This document shows positions 27,001 to 34,877 of a stretch of DNA of 64,000 nt, in pieces. Every line of letters begins with the position of its first letter. Within the stretch, counting starts at the first letter, position 1. The notes under the pieces are model-generated. The model saw only the letters and a list, made by a program, of their open reading frames with translations, had not been told where the DNA came from and did no database searches. The DNA lies in NCBI GenBank assembly GCA_907163375.1, contig CAJQUW010002986.1:252001-316000 (forward strand). Reading direction: 5' to 3'. This DNA is from Prostheceraeus crozeri. Taxonomy: Eukaryota; Platyhelminthes; Polycladida; Euryleptidae. A program made the translations under genes and the position numbers.

Positions 27001-30000
27001 ATTGGGGACTCGACGTGCTTCTAACTCCAAAGTTTTCCATAGACAATGAATGATTCAATGAACTGAATTTTTATGAAGCTCACAAATTCAAAATGCCTCA
27101 AGTGTGGACCTGATTTCAAATGCATGGCACAGCAGGCCAACTTTTTTGACGCACTTTGAAAAAGTTCCGCTGCTTGACTTTTGTGAAACATAGTTGTTAT
27201 CAATCTCTTCACGCACTGTTTGGGTGCTGATGTTGTGAAGGTAAGCAAAGAGAATCAAGGGAAACTTGCAGCTAATTTCAATATCTACAAGGCAGGGACG
27301 ACTGCATTTTTGGAAATCTGGCTTCTATGGCGGTAGTAGGCATCACAATTTCTGACAATGGAAAACTCCTGATTTATAATCTAAACCAAACAAAGTGCAT
27401 ATATACAGTCTACGGAGTGGCCTGAGCTTGTCTCTGTGATGAAATATTTGAATTGAACTCCTGGACAAAAGTGACAACAGTAAAAGACTAAAAGTTGAAA
27501 TGTGCTTTTATCAATTCTGAAGTCAATCTGTGATCAGTTTTACGTCAGATGTAAGCAAATATGGAAGCCGTGTAAATGTAAAATGTAATGCAATCATGCA
27601 AATACGGCATGTGATGCATTTACTACATGTGCTGCGATATATATATACACGTATATATATATCAATGTACATTCAATAGATATTTTCTTCTAAAAAGATA
27701 TTCATTTCATTATTTCGACAACTTATTCTCCAAATCAAAGAGGTAAAATAAAATTCGAGCTTTCGGACGCTTCGTCCGTCCTCAGGAACTGCAATAAAGA
27801 GTCGAAATAAAACTCTTTGCTCTAGTTACTGAGGACAGATGAAGAGACCGAAAGCTCTAATTTGATTTTACTTTTTAATTTGGAGGATAAATTGTCGAAA
27901 TAACGATCTGAATGTCTTTTGAAATGAATCTCAAAAGCGTATTAACATTAAATGGAGCATATTTTCTCACACATTTTGTGACACAAAACCACACTTTGCC
28001 AGCATCAAAATGCGGAGAGTTTACAGCGATGAGTGAAACATCATTTTTTCAATTCAATCTAAAAAGCTGATTGAAGTCACTCATTGTAGCGACAAACAAT
28101 TCCTTGCAATTACAGACAGTATTATGCTCCGATTGCCAAATGCTTGCGAAACAAAAGAATAATGAAATAATGTAATGCTATGCAAATGAGTTGTATGTAA
28201 ACAGGAAACCGAAGTAAAACCGATCGACAGGTTATTCATTGAAATATCCAGTTATAAATTATTTAAATTTCGAAGTATTGTGGTTAGAACTTTGAATACA
28301 CATTTTTAATTATCAATATCTTTTTCAGGTATGAATATATTTGTTGCATTTTTTGTTCTGCTATTGCTTCTTGCCGAGTCAACACCAAGTGCTGTTAAAA
28401 ATTTTCCATTGATAGGTAATGTTGAATTTCTTATGAAATTAGTTTCAAGATGCTTTGCATGTTCCTCACATTTACAGGAGGCTACTACTGCTTGAACATG
28501 GTTATGATTACCTTATCAACCTTTTTAGCAGTAATTGTTATAAATTTATATTTCCGTGGAGATAGAAGAGGGCCTGTTCCCGCATGTGCTCGTCGAGTAA
28601 GTTTGAATTATCATCTACATGTATTATGTCTTCTTGGCATTTGAATGCATGAAGAATATTTTTGTACTTTTTTCAAGTTACCAAGACGTCTCCAAAAATC
28701 GCTGTTTTTATGTTATTGTGTTAAATTCTTCTATTCTATTATATTGCCTCTTACTTAATTCATCTTTGAACATTAATAGCGCTGCTGATTGGCTGACCGA
28801 TAAAAATGATTCGTCGGAGAAATTTACACAAAAAGTTTTTCATTTTCTAGTGTCTGCAAATAGGTTTGTAAATTTCTATTGAATAATTAATTCGCTTTGC
28901 TGCTGAATAGTTACCACAGTTATTTTGATATTTTCCTTCAGTAAAAAGTAAAATATTCAAAAGAAATTTACAAACTTCGGAAATAATACTGTGGATGTCA
29001 AGTCATTTTATCAAACGGCTAATCAGCAATTGAGACTCGAAAGTTTCTTCAGAAGCATTTATCGAAAAGCAATTTTGTTATGAAAATGAGTCTTCCAGTT
29101 GCAAGTTTGAAGTCGCATTGACAATATGAAAACTGCTATTGACACTCAGTATTGCTTGATCACTGTCATTTTCATCCCATCAATAACATCCTAAATTAAT
29201 TTCTTGAAATAAAAATCGTTTGATTTTCCACTCCTTTGTGGTTTTATGCGTCAAATTACAAAGTCGAAGTCAAAACACAACCCAGATGTTTCGGGTATTC
29301 ATTCGATCTCAGTGGTAGGTGGCACAAATTTAGATTTGCTGTGGATGATCATAAAAATACAAAGGAGTAGAAAATGAAAACGAACGAATTTTTCATCAAG
29401 AAATTAGTGCAATTAAATAAAAATTATCATAATTTTAACTATACATGTCATTCATTATTCAAAATATTGAAATTTCTTTTTTTCTTGAAAATTCACGCCA
29501 TTTTCGGTGGTGTTATGCAACATTAGATTGGTCGGCATATTCCTTTCAAGCATCAAACAAAAGCATCACAACAAAATCTATGTGAACAGGCTACAATAAC
29601 TGACAAAAGTTTATAGATGCATCACTGAATTTTCATGATTTTATGTAATCAGATATTCAAGCGCCTTAGTTTATTGGATGATGATAATCATATTCTTCGC
29701 TGTTTTTCCAACCCCGTACCATGATTTCCCACACTGAGAGATAGTCAGCACTAATCAACATCATCTGAAAACGTCTAAAAATTGACAATAACAAAAATTA
29801 AGAATGAAGGAAAAATGAAAACTTCAGAATTCAACATTAAACTCAAAAACTTCATACATAAACAATAAAACCTCTAGACCGGAGATGTAGCTTCATGCAA
29901 TGCACAATAGCAGCACAAAAATCGCATGCATTTTCATTTGGATACGCTTGTCAACCACTGTATGATTGGATTAGAATCAGTCACATGTGTAATTTCACAT

Positions 30001-32187
30001 GTGTGTCACATGTGTGCTTTTCATTGGTGGTTCATGACCCGACTTAGTTCCCCCAGCTGTGCCGAGACCTTGAGTCAATTTCCATTCTAGTCAACTTCAG
30101 ATAAACAATTTATCTCTATGGACTTCAAATTCAGTAGAAAACTGCAAAAGATTCTGTTAACCCATCGATTTCATTTAGATAAATGTCAAATGAACTCATG
30201 TCAAAAGATATGTACTCACCTCTCCTTTGACTCGGAGGATGCTCGTAGATTCTGAAAAATTATCACCTGAAATTATTGTTATGATATATACGGATCGATT
30301 CCTTCTATAGTTATTGATAACATGAAAAAGTAATGCTTTAAGGTGATTCATCAGTATTGATTTATTCATAAAATCCGACTTTTCGCTTAATTCAAGTTAG
30401 TGAGAAAAGAATGGACAGCAGCTATTTGTTGATGGTAATTTCAGCTGCTTGTCTATGCGTCAACTGCTACATCTTTAGAGAAGCGAATTATTGAAACAGG
30501 CGACAGTTGTAGATTCTTGCCGCGGAGCGATTCATTGTATCAAAATGCTTTCGCATATTTATACATTATTTTATGTATTTCAATATATTATATATACATT
30601 TTTATATGTATAAATACATTTTAATAAATAATTACCATGAATCGCATTGCTCCAAGAATCTACAACTGTTGAATGTTTCAATAATTTGCTTCTCTAAAGA
30701 TGTAGGAAACAAGGGAAATCAAGAGAAATGATAGTAATCGTCAATATTTACAAAACACTGGCAAGTTGCCGGTAACTTTCTATTGTCAACCACTGGAAGC
30801 CGTCATCGTTAAGATGCCGCTGTCACAAAAACACTTGTCTGCGACGTTCTCAATGCCCATGGCTGTTCAAGTCATTTATGGGGCTGTTCATTAATTAAAA
30901 TTCTGCCGACAGAAAATTAAACCGATTTGATATTCTGCCGACTTAATGAACGACGGTATAACACCGAAACTGGCAGAATATTGAATCGGTTTAATTTTCT
31001 GTCGGCAGAATTTTAGTTAATGAACAGCCCCATAATTAGAGAGCATAGAAATATATTGTTTATCTGAAATTGACTAGAGCGGAAATTGACTCAAGGTCAC
31101 GGCACAGTCGGGTTGGATCATGATGAGCAAATGAGAAGTCTAGAATTCCACATGTGACTGATTCTAACCCAATGATGCAGCCGTTGACAAGTGTATCCAA
31201 GTGAACGTGCGTGCGATTTTTGTGCTACTATTGTGTATTGCATGAAGCTTTACTTCCATTCTAGAGGTTTTATTGCTGTCAATTTCTATGTTATAGAGTG
31301 ACAAATATCTATGGATTCATCAGTGTGTTCGATTTTAAATTTGCTTGATTGACATGGATATTATAATTTTGCGATTATGCGACTGATTTTACGGATTTCT
31401 GCGACCTAGTTTCAGTAAATGTTGCGGCAACGGTATGTTACTGTATCATCATTAACAGATAAGCAGATGATTTCTCGATTACGAATATTTTTTCTTTGCA
31501 TCTGTTTAATGTTTTCTCCCTTCTCAGGTGATGATGGATGGCCTCGGTCGTCTTCTCCTGGTTCGACAGAACATCCCGCTTCCTGACCCCAAGAAAATGG
31601 CTGCCTATAGAGCAGCAAAGACGTATCGAAGTGGACAGCGTAGAGAAAGGCGACCTCGAAGCCATGCTGTGCTCTACAACAAATTTCAGATGGAGGATAT
31701 GTCCAGTCGTGGCGGTGGCGCCTCGGTGGAAAGTGGGAACTTCGAGTGCCAAAGAGAGACTGTCATCGATAAACCAGATAGTGTGCACTTTGCAGACGAT
31801 GTAAAAGTCAACATTCAACCAAAGAGAGTCGAGGTGATTCCTAAAGAAGCTATTCCAACCTCAGTGAGCGCACCAAGTCATAGCGGTGGTACCACGAGAC
31901 AACAGCCACATCGACCAAACATAAACAAATCTGAAAGTTCAGAACAACCACCAGCAGATTCTCCGATAACAGGCTTTTCTTTCAGCAGTATGCTTGAAAA
32001 AGACGTTCAAGAGATAAAGAGGTACATCAGGTTGTTTGTAAGTAGACAAAAAGACAAAGAGCGTAAGAACCAAATTGCAATGGAATGGCGAACAGTTGCT
32101 CTTGTTCTTGACCGCTTGTTCTTTTGTCTTTACGTAATCGCTATCACAGTAGCGATTATCGTCTTGCTTCCAAAACGTGGCACCTAA
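1..32187 (+). CDS. Nicotinic acetylcholine receptor-type Cys-loop subunit, non-alpha, eight exons
   Basis: Pentameric ligand-gated ion channel subunit of the plasma membrane. Proposed join: 1-28 (tentative), 234-433, 12753-12862, 15003-15138, 24720-25116, 28329-28415, 28478-28596, 31528-32187. This gives 1737 nt and 578 residues with every junction in phase and GT..AG introns. Visible: loop A WTPDIKLYN (104-112), Cys-loop Cys146-Cys160 with 13 residues between and the FPFDTQ core, loop B GSWTYD (165-170), M1 (about 259-282), M2 (288-307), M3 (322-344), an M3-M4 loop of about 200 residues, a basic amphipathic helix, and M4 (551-573). The loop C region has no vicinal cysteines, so this is a non-alpha subunit. 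The residues before M2 are Pro285-Ala286-Lys287, replacing the Gly-Glu-Lys of cation channels. This resembles the Pro-Ala motif of anion-selective members, so chloride conductance is inferred. Partner subunits and ligand are unknown. Confidence 0.93.
29..233 (+). other. Receptor intron 1 (tentative)
   Basis: 205 bp between a gtgaga donor and a ttcag acceptor. Nothing else recognised. Valid only if exon 1 is correct. Confidence 0.45.
234..433 (+). CDS. Receptor exon 2: N-terminal ligand-binding domain
   Basis: Acceptor is a pyrimidine tract ending ttcag at 233; donor is gtaagtg at 434. Encodes the N-terminal helix (VEKTLIRQLLRKYEKF) and the RPVQNSS segment typical of nicotinic receptors, then the beta1-beta2 region VNFGIALAQILDLDE and the QILRTNCW motif before loop D. 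It contains an NSS glycosylation sequon. Starts phase 1 and ends on a complete codon. Confidence 0.9.
674..1745 (-). pseudogene. Mariner-superfamily transposase relic with internal deletion
   Basis: DDE transposase of the Tc1/mariner superfamily, inactive. The - strand reading frame at 1675-980 ends with the catalytic half: TTVWAAISQSGIYGPFF, the second Asp in FMQDGAPPH, and PPHSPDLTPCDFFLWG with the third Asp about 42 residues later, wider than classical mariner. The N-terminal helix-turn-helix region (EYGTNARAPDARTIKSW, then TSGSV) runs straight into NRHNCRYWA, so the linker and the first catalytic Asp (normally in an FSDEAHF-like motif) are missing. The true N-terminus (DYSVAERAKCAAWYEWLKS, from an ATG near 1717) is in another frame, with a shift near 1630-1645. 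A terminal repeat (CAGGGTGGCGCACG) after a TA at 672-673 marks the 3' end. No matching repeat is visible beyond 1745. Confidence 0.8.
2620..2753. mobile_element. Short TIR element (MITE)
   Basis: Begins AAGGTTCATTCACATTGGAC and ends with the inverted match; the right end reverse-complemented reads AAGGTCCATTCACATCGGGC, followed on both sides by GCGGC. The inverted repeats are about 25 bp and the element 134 bp with no ORF, so it is nonautonomous. The same end occurs at 17626. Confidence 0.65.
4211..4290. repeat. 80-bp near-perfect hairpin
   Basis: Arms 4211-4243 and 4258-4290 pair at about 30 of 33 positions around a 14-nt loop (tcaatcgctttaag). Arm ends are gctattattttctatt and its complement. 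Size and mismatch pattern resemble a microRNA precursor, but a snapback MITE looks similar. No expression evidence is available. Confidence 0.6.
7463..7491 (+). repeat. 29-bp direct repeat, copy 1
   Basis: Contains ccatagaaattaacaatacc followed by ata and aaagt; it recurs at 8423-8451 with one difference. The two copies flank the foldback elements at 7791-7926 and 8176-8281. Confidence 0.6.
7791..7926. repeat. Foldback element with ~65-bp imperfect arms
   Basis: Centre is a perfect 17-bp inverted repeat (ttaaaattcccgagggc, tatg, complement; 7839-7876). The pairing extends outward to aaaggaggattca at 7791 and tgaatcctccttt at the right end. No ORF. Probably a nonautonomous snapback transposon. 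Confidence 0.7.
8176..8281. mobile_element. Snapback MITE flanked by TTA
   Basis: Ends TAGTGATATAACTAC and its exact complement; the interior also pairs (atctgtactacca, gtgctacat) around a centre cgaggcgaagccgag. TTA flanks both ends (8173-8175 and 8282-8284) as a possible target duplication. 106 bp, no ORF. Confidence 0.7.
8423..8451 (+). repeat. 29-bp direct repeat, copy 2
   Basis: Second copy of the 7463-7491 sequence, about 960 bp downstream. Shared core ccatagaaattaacaatacc. Confidence 0.6.
10030..10260 (+). pseudogene. Possible decayed LINE C-terminal fragment
   Basis: The purine-rich block carries readings such as SRWYGRVRTT and, later, EDNRRWRRRI. These resemble the RWxGHV and DRxxWRRxI strings at the end of endonuclease/RT LINE proteins (compare the element at 57344). 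One stop interrupts the frame. The similarity is short, so this is a weak assignment. The - strand ORFs over the block look like antisense shadows. Confidence 0.3.
12753..12862 (+). CDS. Receptor exon 3: loop D end and loop A
   Basis: Acceptor tttcag ends at 12752; donor gtaagtga starts at 12863. Encodes RWFDSLLSWDPKEYDNISQ, then RVFPHHLWTPDIKLYN. The WxPDIxLYN motif is loop A of the agonist site and is among the most conserved strings of the family. NIS is a sequon. Ends with two bases of a Phe codon completed by the next exon. Confidence 0.93.
12863..15002 (+). other. Receptor intron 3, nothing recognised
   Basis: 2.14 kb between donor gtaagtga and acceptor tttcag. AT-rich. Two short ORFs at 12867-13371 show no family features and overlap the donor side of the intron. 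Confidence 0.7.
15003..15138 (+). CDS. Receptor exon 4: loop E and first half of Cys-loop
   Basis: Acceptor tttcag ends at 15002; donor gtaagt starts at 15139. Encodes ADERLKEYRDARVVVHHDST, the loop E strand ILWVPQALFKSTC, and SVEITYFPFDTQ. Cys146 opens the Cys-loop; its partner Cys160 is the second codon of the next exon, so an intron splits the Cys-loop. Confidence 0.95.
15236..15299. repeat. 64-bp near-perfect palindrome with GC-rich tip
   Basis: TAGTTATTGCACAGTACGCT followed by aagtc pairs exactly with its complement at the right end, around a tip ggcgcgaagcgcga. The centre resembles that of the snapback at 8176-8281 (cgaggcgaagccgag), suggesting related elements. Confidence 0.7.
15301..16495. 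repeat. 1.2-kb segment bounded by 15-bp inverted repeats
   Basis: CTTATTCCACGAGAA at 15301-15315 and its exact complement at 16481-16495. No transposase is visible inside and no target duplication was found. The left repeat begins one base after the 64-bp palindrome. Could be the ends of a nonautonomous element or the remains of a foldback. Confidence 0.4.
17626..17681. mobile_element. Deleted copy of the 2620 TIR element
   Basis: Left end AAGGTTCATTCACACCGGAC followed by GCGGCGCGG matches the ends of the element at 2620-2753. The right end gtgtgaacaacct is a degenerate inverted match. Only about 56 bp remain. Confidence 0.5.
24720..25116 (+). CDS. Receptor exon 5: Cys-loop end, loops B and C, M1, start of M2
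   Basis: Acceptor tttgcag ends at 24719; donor gtgagt starts at 25117. Opens with V-Cys160, then loop B FGSWTYD. The loop C segment runs through RRFYRNVTQRDSLGRD with no Cys-Cys pair. The pre-M1 strand QYRVRLKRNPSFY leads into M1 (YVSILVIPCILLSCLTLVLF, WLPP). The segment ESPAKMML sets the M2 entrance with Pro-Ala-Lys. Sequons NAT, NRT and NVT are present. Ends with one base of a Gly codon. Confidence 0.95.
26483..26759. repeat. 14-bp inverted repeats enclosing the tRNA-like sequence
   Basis: AAGACAAGGTCAAT (26483-26496) and its complement ATTGACCTTGTCTT (26746-26759). Possibly the ends of a small element that has captured or evolved around a tRNA-derived sequence. Confidence 0.45.
26552..26620 (-). 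tRNA. tRNA-like sequence, probably tRNA-derived repeat
   Basis: The - strand reads GGCTCGTATCTCAGTTGGTT, AGAGC, then a T-arm core GTTCGAATCC and a 3' ACCAGCC. The internal promoter boxes A and B are both clear. The acceptor stem has one mismatch, the T stem pairs only about 3 of 5, and the anticodon loop CTAGTTA (anticodon AGT, Thr) has T at position 37 where a purine is normal. This fits a pseudogene or the head of a tRNA-derived SINE better than a working tRNA. Inverted repeats lie about 60-125 bp to either side. Confidence 0.45.
27692..27920. repeat. 229-bp foldback repeat with hammerhead-like cores
   Basis: Two ~105-bp arms in inverted orientation: aaaagatattc...tatttcgacaa on the left, its counterpart ttgtcgaaata...gaatgtctttt on the right. 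Each arm carries CTGAGGA, then a short region, then GAAAGCTC: on the - strand at 27757-27787, where the region between is a clear stem (ggacgaagcgtcc), and on the + strand at 27829-27857. CUGANGA plus GAAA is the hammerhead core. Helix III could be only about 2-3 bp, so activity is doubtful. Confidence 0.6.
28329..28415 (+). CDS. Receptor exon 6: pore-lining M2
   Basis: Acceptor tttttcag ends at 28328; donor gtaatg starts at 28416. Encodes the rest of M2 (MNIFVAFFVLLLLLAE) and the M2-M3 linker STPSAVKNFPLI. Counting Lys287 as 0', the usual 9' gate leucine is valine and the 20' glutamate is kept. The intron that follows is only 62 bp, far shorter than the others. Confidence 0.93.
28478..28596 (+). 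CDS. Receptor exon 7: M3
   Basis: Acceptor tttacag ends at 28477; donor gtaagt starts at 28597. Encodes GYYCLNMVMITLSTFLAVIV and INLYFRGDRR, that is M3 and the start of the intracellular loop (GPVPACARR). It ends on a complete codon. Confidence 0.93.
29857..30121 (-). mobile_element. hAT-like MITE family, copy A
   Basis: About 265 bp. In - orientation it aligns over its length with copies B (31044) and C (61783): shared tracts include gttgacaag..gtatcc, gcgatttttgtgct, attgcatgaagc and ctagaggttttattg. The outer ends degenerate from CATAGAAAT/ATTTCTATG. Flanks acttcata (29849-29856) and acttcaaa (30122-30129) agree at 7 of 8 positions, as for an 8-bp target duplication. Confidence 0.7.
30879..31032. 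mobile_element. 154-bp palindromic MITE with TA duplication
   Basis: Ends TGGGGCTGTTCATTAA and its complement, with arms of about 60 bp (aaattctgccgacagaaaat, taaaccgatt) nearly perfectly paired. Flanked by TA on both sides (30877-30878 and 31033-31034). No ORF. The TA site and structure suit a Tc1/mariner-mobilised element. Confidence 0.75.
31044..31290 (+). mobile_element. hAT-like MITE family, copy B
   Basis: 247 bp bounded by CATAGAAATATATTG and CAATTTCTATG. Flanks ttagagag (31036-31043) and ttatagag (31291-31298) match at 7 of 8. Opposite orientation to copy A, about 0.9 kb away, and only 11 bp after the palindromic MITE. Confidence 0.75.
31528..32187 (+). CDS. Receptor exon 8: intracellular loop, M4, stop
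   Basis: Acceptor ttctcag ends at 31527; the stop codon TAA is 32185-32187. 219 residues: conserved loop start GLGRLLLVRQNIPLP, a basic and Ser/Gln/Pro-rich variable loop of about 130 residues, the amphipathic helix SSMLEKDVQEIKRYIRLF, then M4 (LVLDRLFFCLYVIAITVAII, VLL) and a short tail PKRGT. The variable loop is where trafficking and phosphorylation sites usually lie; none was identified specifically. Confidence 0.93.
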   Translation: MMMDGLGRLLLVRQNIPLPDPKKMAAYRAAKTYRSGQRRERRPRSHAVLYNKFQMEDMSSRGGGASVESGNFECQRETVIDKPDSVHFADDVKVNIQPKRVEVIPKEAIPTSVSAPSHSGGTTRQQPHRPNINKSESSEQPPADSPITGFSFSSMLEKDVQEIKRYIRLFVSRQKDKERKNQIAMEWRTVALVLDRLFFCLYVIAITVAIIVLLPKRGT

Positions 32188-33213
32188 ACGTGTAATGATG
32201 CTCAACGATTCTTTATTGGAGACCTATTTGAATATAGGAATTATCCTGCCACATGAGGATCTGGAGTAGAGGCTCAATTCAAGAGGAGGCTCAATTATAC
32301 TCATGAAACTCTTCCTGATGCTAAAATTCCTGCGTCTGACGTTTTGAAATTGTTCTCAAACATCAGAGAACATTATGTCTTCATTTTTCAAGAAAATAGC
32401 CCTTTTCAGTATTATTGCATTTATATGATGAACTCAATTTCCAAATATAGTTAATACAACTGTTCTGTTGATAGTGATACAAATAGTGTTTTGTTAATTG
32501 GCGGTTGCTGAAAATAAATAAGAAAATGTCATTCCATCCTAGAAACTTTCTTCTTCTTTCATCTTTGTGATAAGAATAAAGGTGCTCATGAATATTGAAG
32601 GATGCATCAATAATTCACAATTTTGCAATTGCATTCATTAGAAAACTTGATATATATTTCAATGCACGCAATGCAATGCCCAACTTTTTGCTTCCACAGT
32701 AAGTTGCTGTGTTATCCACATTAATGCACACAGAATAAGCTCCTCGAATGTAAATTATTAGTGGGCGATTCCGAATTGCGGCTGAGGATTTTACCAAAAC
32801 TATTGTTCATCAAAAATGAAGCAACGACATTGCAGTGAAGTTTCGCAGACAATTACATGCATCAATAGGCTATAATATTGCGATGCTGTATATTCTTTAC
32901 TTATTCCAACGTTCTGGAAAACTCGCAGATCGATGCAGTAATCACTAGTCAGACAATGTAAGTCAGCTCAGTAATGGGCCACACCAACGCAGCATGGGTT
33001 TTCATGAATAGCGGAATGCAGATGCGAAGTAGATGCAGGGTAGTAGAGTAGTAAAAATGTCATGAAGTAGACATGTTTGATCACTTACATACTGTAGTCA
33101 AGAAATCTAGTAGTAACCAAAGTGTTTACTTTGGTAGTAACAAACACCAACTTGGATTGAGAAGTGGCTTGGACATAGAGAACTTGCATGTAATTCGTGA
33201 ATTGTCATTAATA
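32188..33213. other. Receptor 3' UTR and intergenic sequence
   Basis: No coding sequence recognised. An AATAAA at 32513-32518 is a reasonable polyadenylation signal about 330 bp after the stop, and another AATAAA occurs near 32575. The rest up to the Tc1 element is AT-rich and unassigned. Confidence 0.5.
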
Positions 33214-34877
33214 CAGATTGTTTCATAAAAAAATGGATCACCCTTAAACATCGCCTTGACTTCAACTTTGTCTAACTCCGCCAAACTTGAACGAATTTCT
33301 CTGAAATTTGGAAGATATGTCAGTTGCGCTTACTAATATCATTGTTGGAATTTTCAAGCATGAATATTAAGTTGCTTTCCTGTTATAGATAAAAAAGTAG
33401 TATATAATTTGATCTTCATTTAGCAATGTTACACAAAATCATACCTCACTCTTATAAAATTACCCGGTACATTTGTTTCCTTTGTTATGTAATATGTTGT
33501 TCTACAAGCCAAAAGCTATCAAGCAAAACAAAAATAAAGAAAATCGGTCAATCAGAGCCAGTATAGCACCATTATTCATCAACAATAATGTAACTGCTAC
33601 ATGCGATTAACTGGACTTCATGTTCCATAGCTTCCTGACTTCGTTGCGGTGGTGTTGGCAGCACTCCTGATTGCTTTCAGCTAGAAATTTATCTCTTACC
33701 GGTTGAAAACAATACAAAGCACAAATGAACAATAACGAGATCGCATTCACAAAAGGCAAAGTATCAGCCTTGCTAGAACTAGGGTTTTCTTTGCGAGCTA
33801 CAAGCAAGCGAATAAATGTCCCTTACACAAATGTGCATCGATGGCATAATGATGATTTTCGACTCTGTCGTAAAGAGGGCTCTGGCCATCCACGCAAAAC
33901 ATCCAAACGTAGAGACCGCCTAATTTTGAGATTTGTTAAAGTTGATCCAAGTCTCTCGTTAACTGAGATGGCTGCACTAGACTCGTCTATTTCTAAGTCC
34001 ACTATTCGTAGAAGACTTATTGAGTCGAATTTCAAGAGCTATAAGAGGCCCTCTCAGATCGAATTATCAGATCAACATACAAAAAGACGTCTCAGATGGG
34101 CAATGAGTCATTGTCACTGGCGAAATCAATGGGATCAGGTTGTCTGGTCTGATGAGGCATCAGTCCGTCTGAAGGATAGTGATGGTCGATTGAGATTATG
34201 GATAAAATCTGATCAGGAAATTCCGAGACATTTACATCGTCCCCGCGTACAAGGTGGTGCGACTCTACTGATTTGGGCTGGCATTTGGACCAATGGCCGC
34301 TCTGAACTTCACATACCTCAAGGAACCATGAATTCTGAACGCTATGTGAATGTTTTACGAATGAACATTGGCCAAATGACAGATCAACTTGGTGATCCAT
34401 CGACTTGGTTATTTATGGATGATAATGCTACGTGTCACAGGAGTAGTAGAGTCAACTTATGCAAGTCTCAATTAGGGCTTAGGACATTATCTCGGCCAGC
34501 TCGTTCTCCTGATCTGAATCCCATAGAAAATGTATGGAGTATTCTAAAACGTAACGTTCGTCGTTCACTGCTACTTACAGATGGCGTATCACAACTTACG
34601 TCACTGTTAAAAAGAGAGTGGAGAAAGTTAGATCAGTCAAAAATCAACGATATCATCGAATCAATGCCTAGACGAATTGGTAATGTCATTGACAATAAGG
34701 GTAGGGCCACAAAATATTAGCTTCTTAAGAACCGTTACTGTATCATAGCTTATCAGATTATATAAGGACATTTAAATATATTAGGGACATGAAATAACAT
34801 GAAAAATGCTTTCTGTATCATACTTATGTTTTATTTAGTCAAATTTTAGGATGATCCACTTTATATGAAACGGACTG
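33214..34877 (+). mobile_element. Complete Tc1-type transposon
   Basis: 1664 bp between TA dinucleotides at 33212-33213 and 34878-34879. Left end CAGATTGTTTCATAAAAAAA then TGGATCACCCTTAAA; the right end reverse-complemented reads CAGTCCGTTTCATATAAAG then TGGATCATCCTAAAA, so the inverted repeats are about 30 bp with a few mismatches. It carries one uninterrupted transposase gene. The element lies about 1 kb downstream of the receptor stop codon, in the same orientation. Confidence 0.88.
33725..34720 (+). CDS. Tc1-family transposase, intact
   Basis: 331 residues; cuts and pastes the surrounding element. The N-terminus has a paired-type helix-turn-helix (LELGFSLRATSKRI) and a GSGHPRKTSKRRDR linker in the place of the GRPR-like motif and nuclear signal. 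Catalytic triad: Asp in WSDEAS (about 142), Asp in FMDDNATCH (about 232), and Glu in SPDLNPIENVW, with 34 residues between the second and third, so DD34E as in Tc1. Length is usual for Tc1 transposases (about 340). The ATG at 33725 is the first in frame. No stop or frameshift is seen, so the protein could be functional, though its activity is untested. Confidence 0.92.
   Translation: MNNNEIAFTKGKVSALLELGFSLRATSKRINVPYTNVHRWHNDDFRLCRKEGSGHPRKTSKRRDRLILRFVKVDPSLSLTEMAALDSSISKSTIRRRLIESNFKSYKRPSQIELSDQHTKRRLRWAMSHCHWRNQWDQVVWSDEASVRLKDSDGRLRLWIKSDQEIPRHLHRPRVQGGATLLIWAGIWTNGRSELHIPQGTMNSERYVNVLRMNIGQMTDQLGDPSTWLFMDDNATCHRSSRVNLCKSQLGLRTLSRPARSPDLNPIENVWSILKRNVRRSLLLTDGVSQLTSLLKREWRKLDQSKINDIIESMPRRIGNVIDNKGRATKY

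Larger units (their letters stand above)
25117..28328 (+). other. Receptor intron 5 (3.2 kb)
   Basis: Holds the tRNA-like sequence at 26552-26620 inside a pair of inverted repeats, a short TA-rich microsatellite (about 27636-27662) and the foldback at 27692-27920. No coding sequence recognised elsewhere. Confidence 0.65.
28597..31527 (+). other. Receptor intron 7 (2.9 kb)
   Basis: Contains MITE copy A (29857-30121, inverted), the palindromic MITE (30879-31032) and MITE copy B (31044-31290). The stretch 28600-29856 holds no recognised feature. Confidence 0.65.

Noticed and set aside
31528..31818. Overlapping alternative frames in receptor exon 8
   Set aside because: Shadows of the intracellular-loop coding frame, which is supported by splicing phase and M4.
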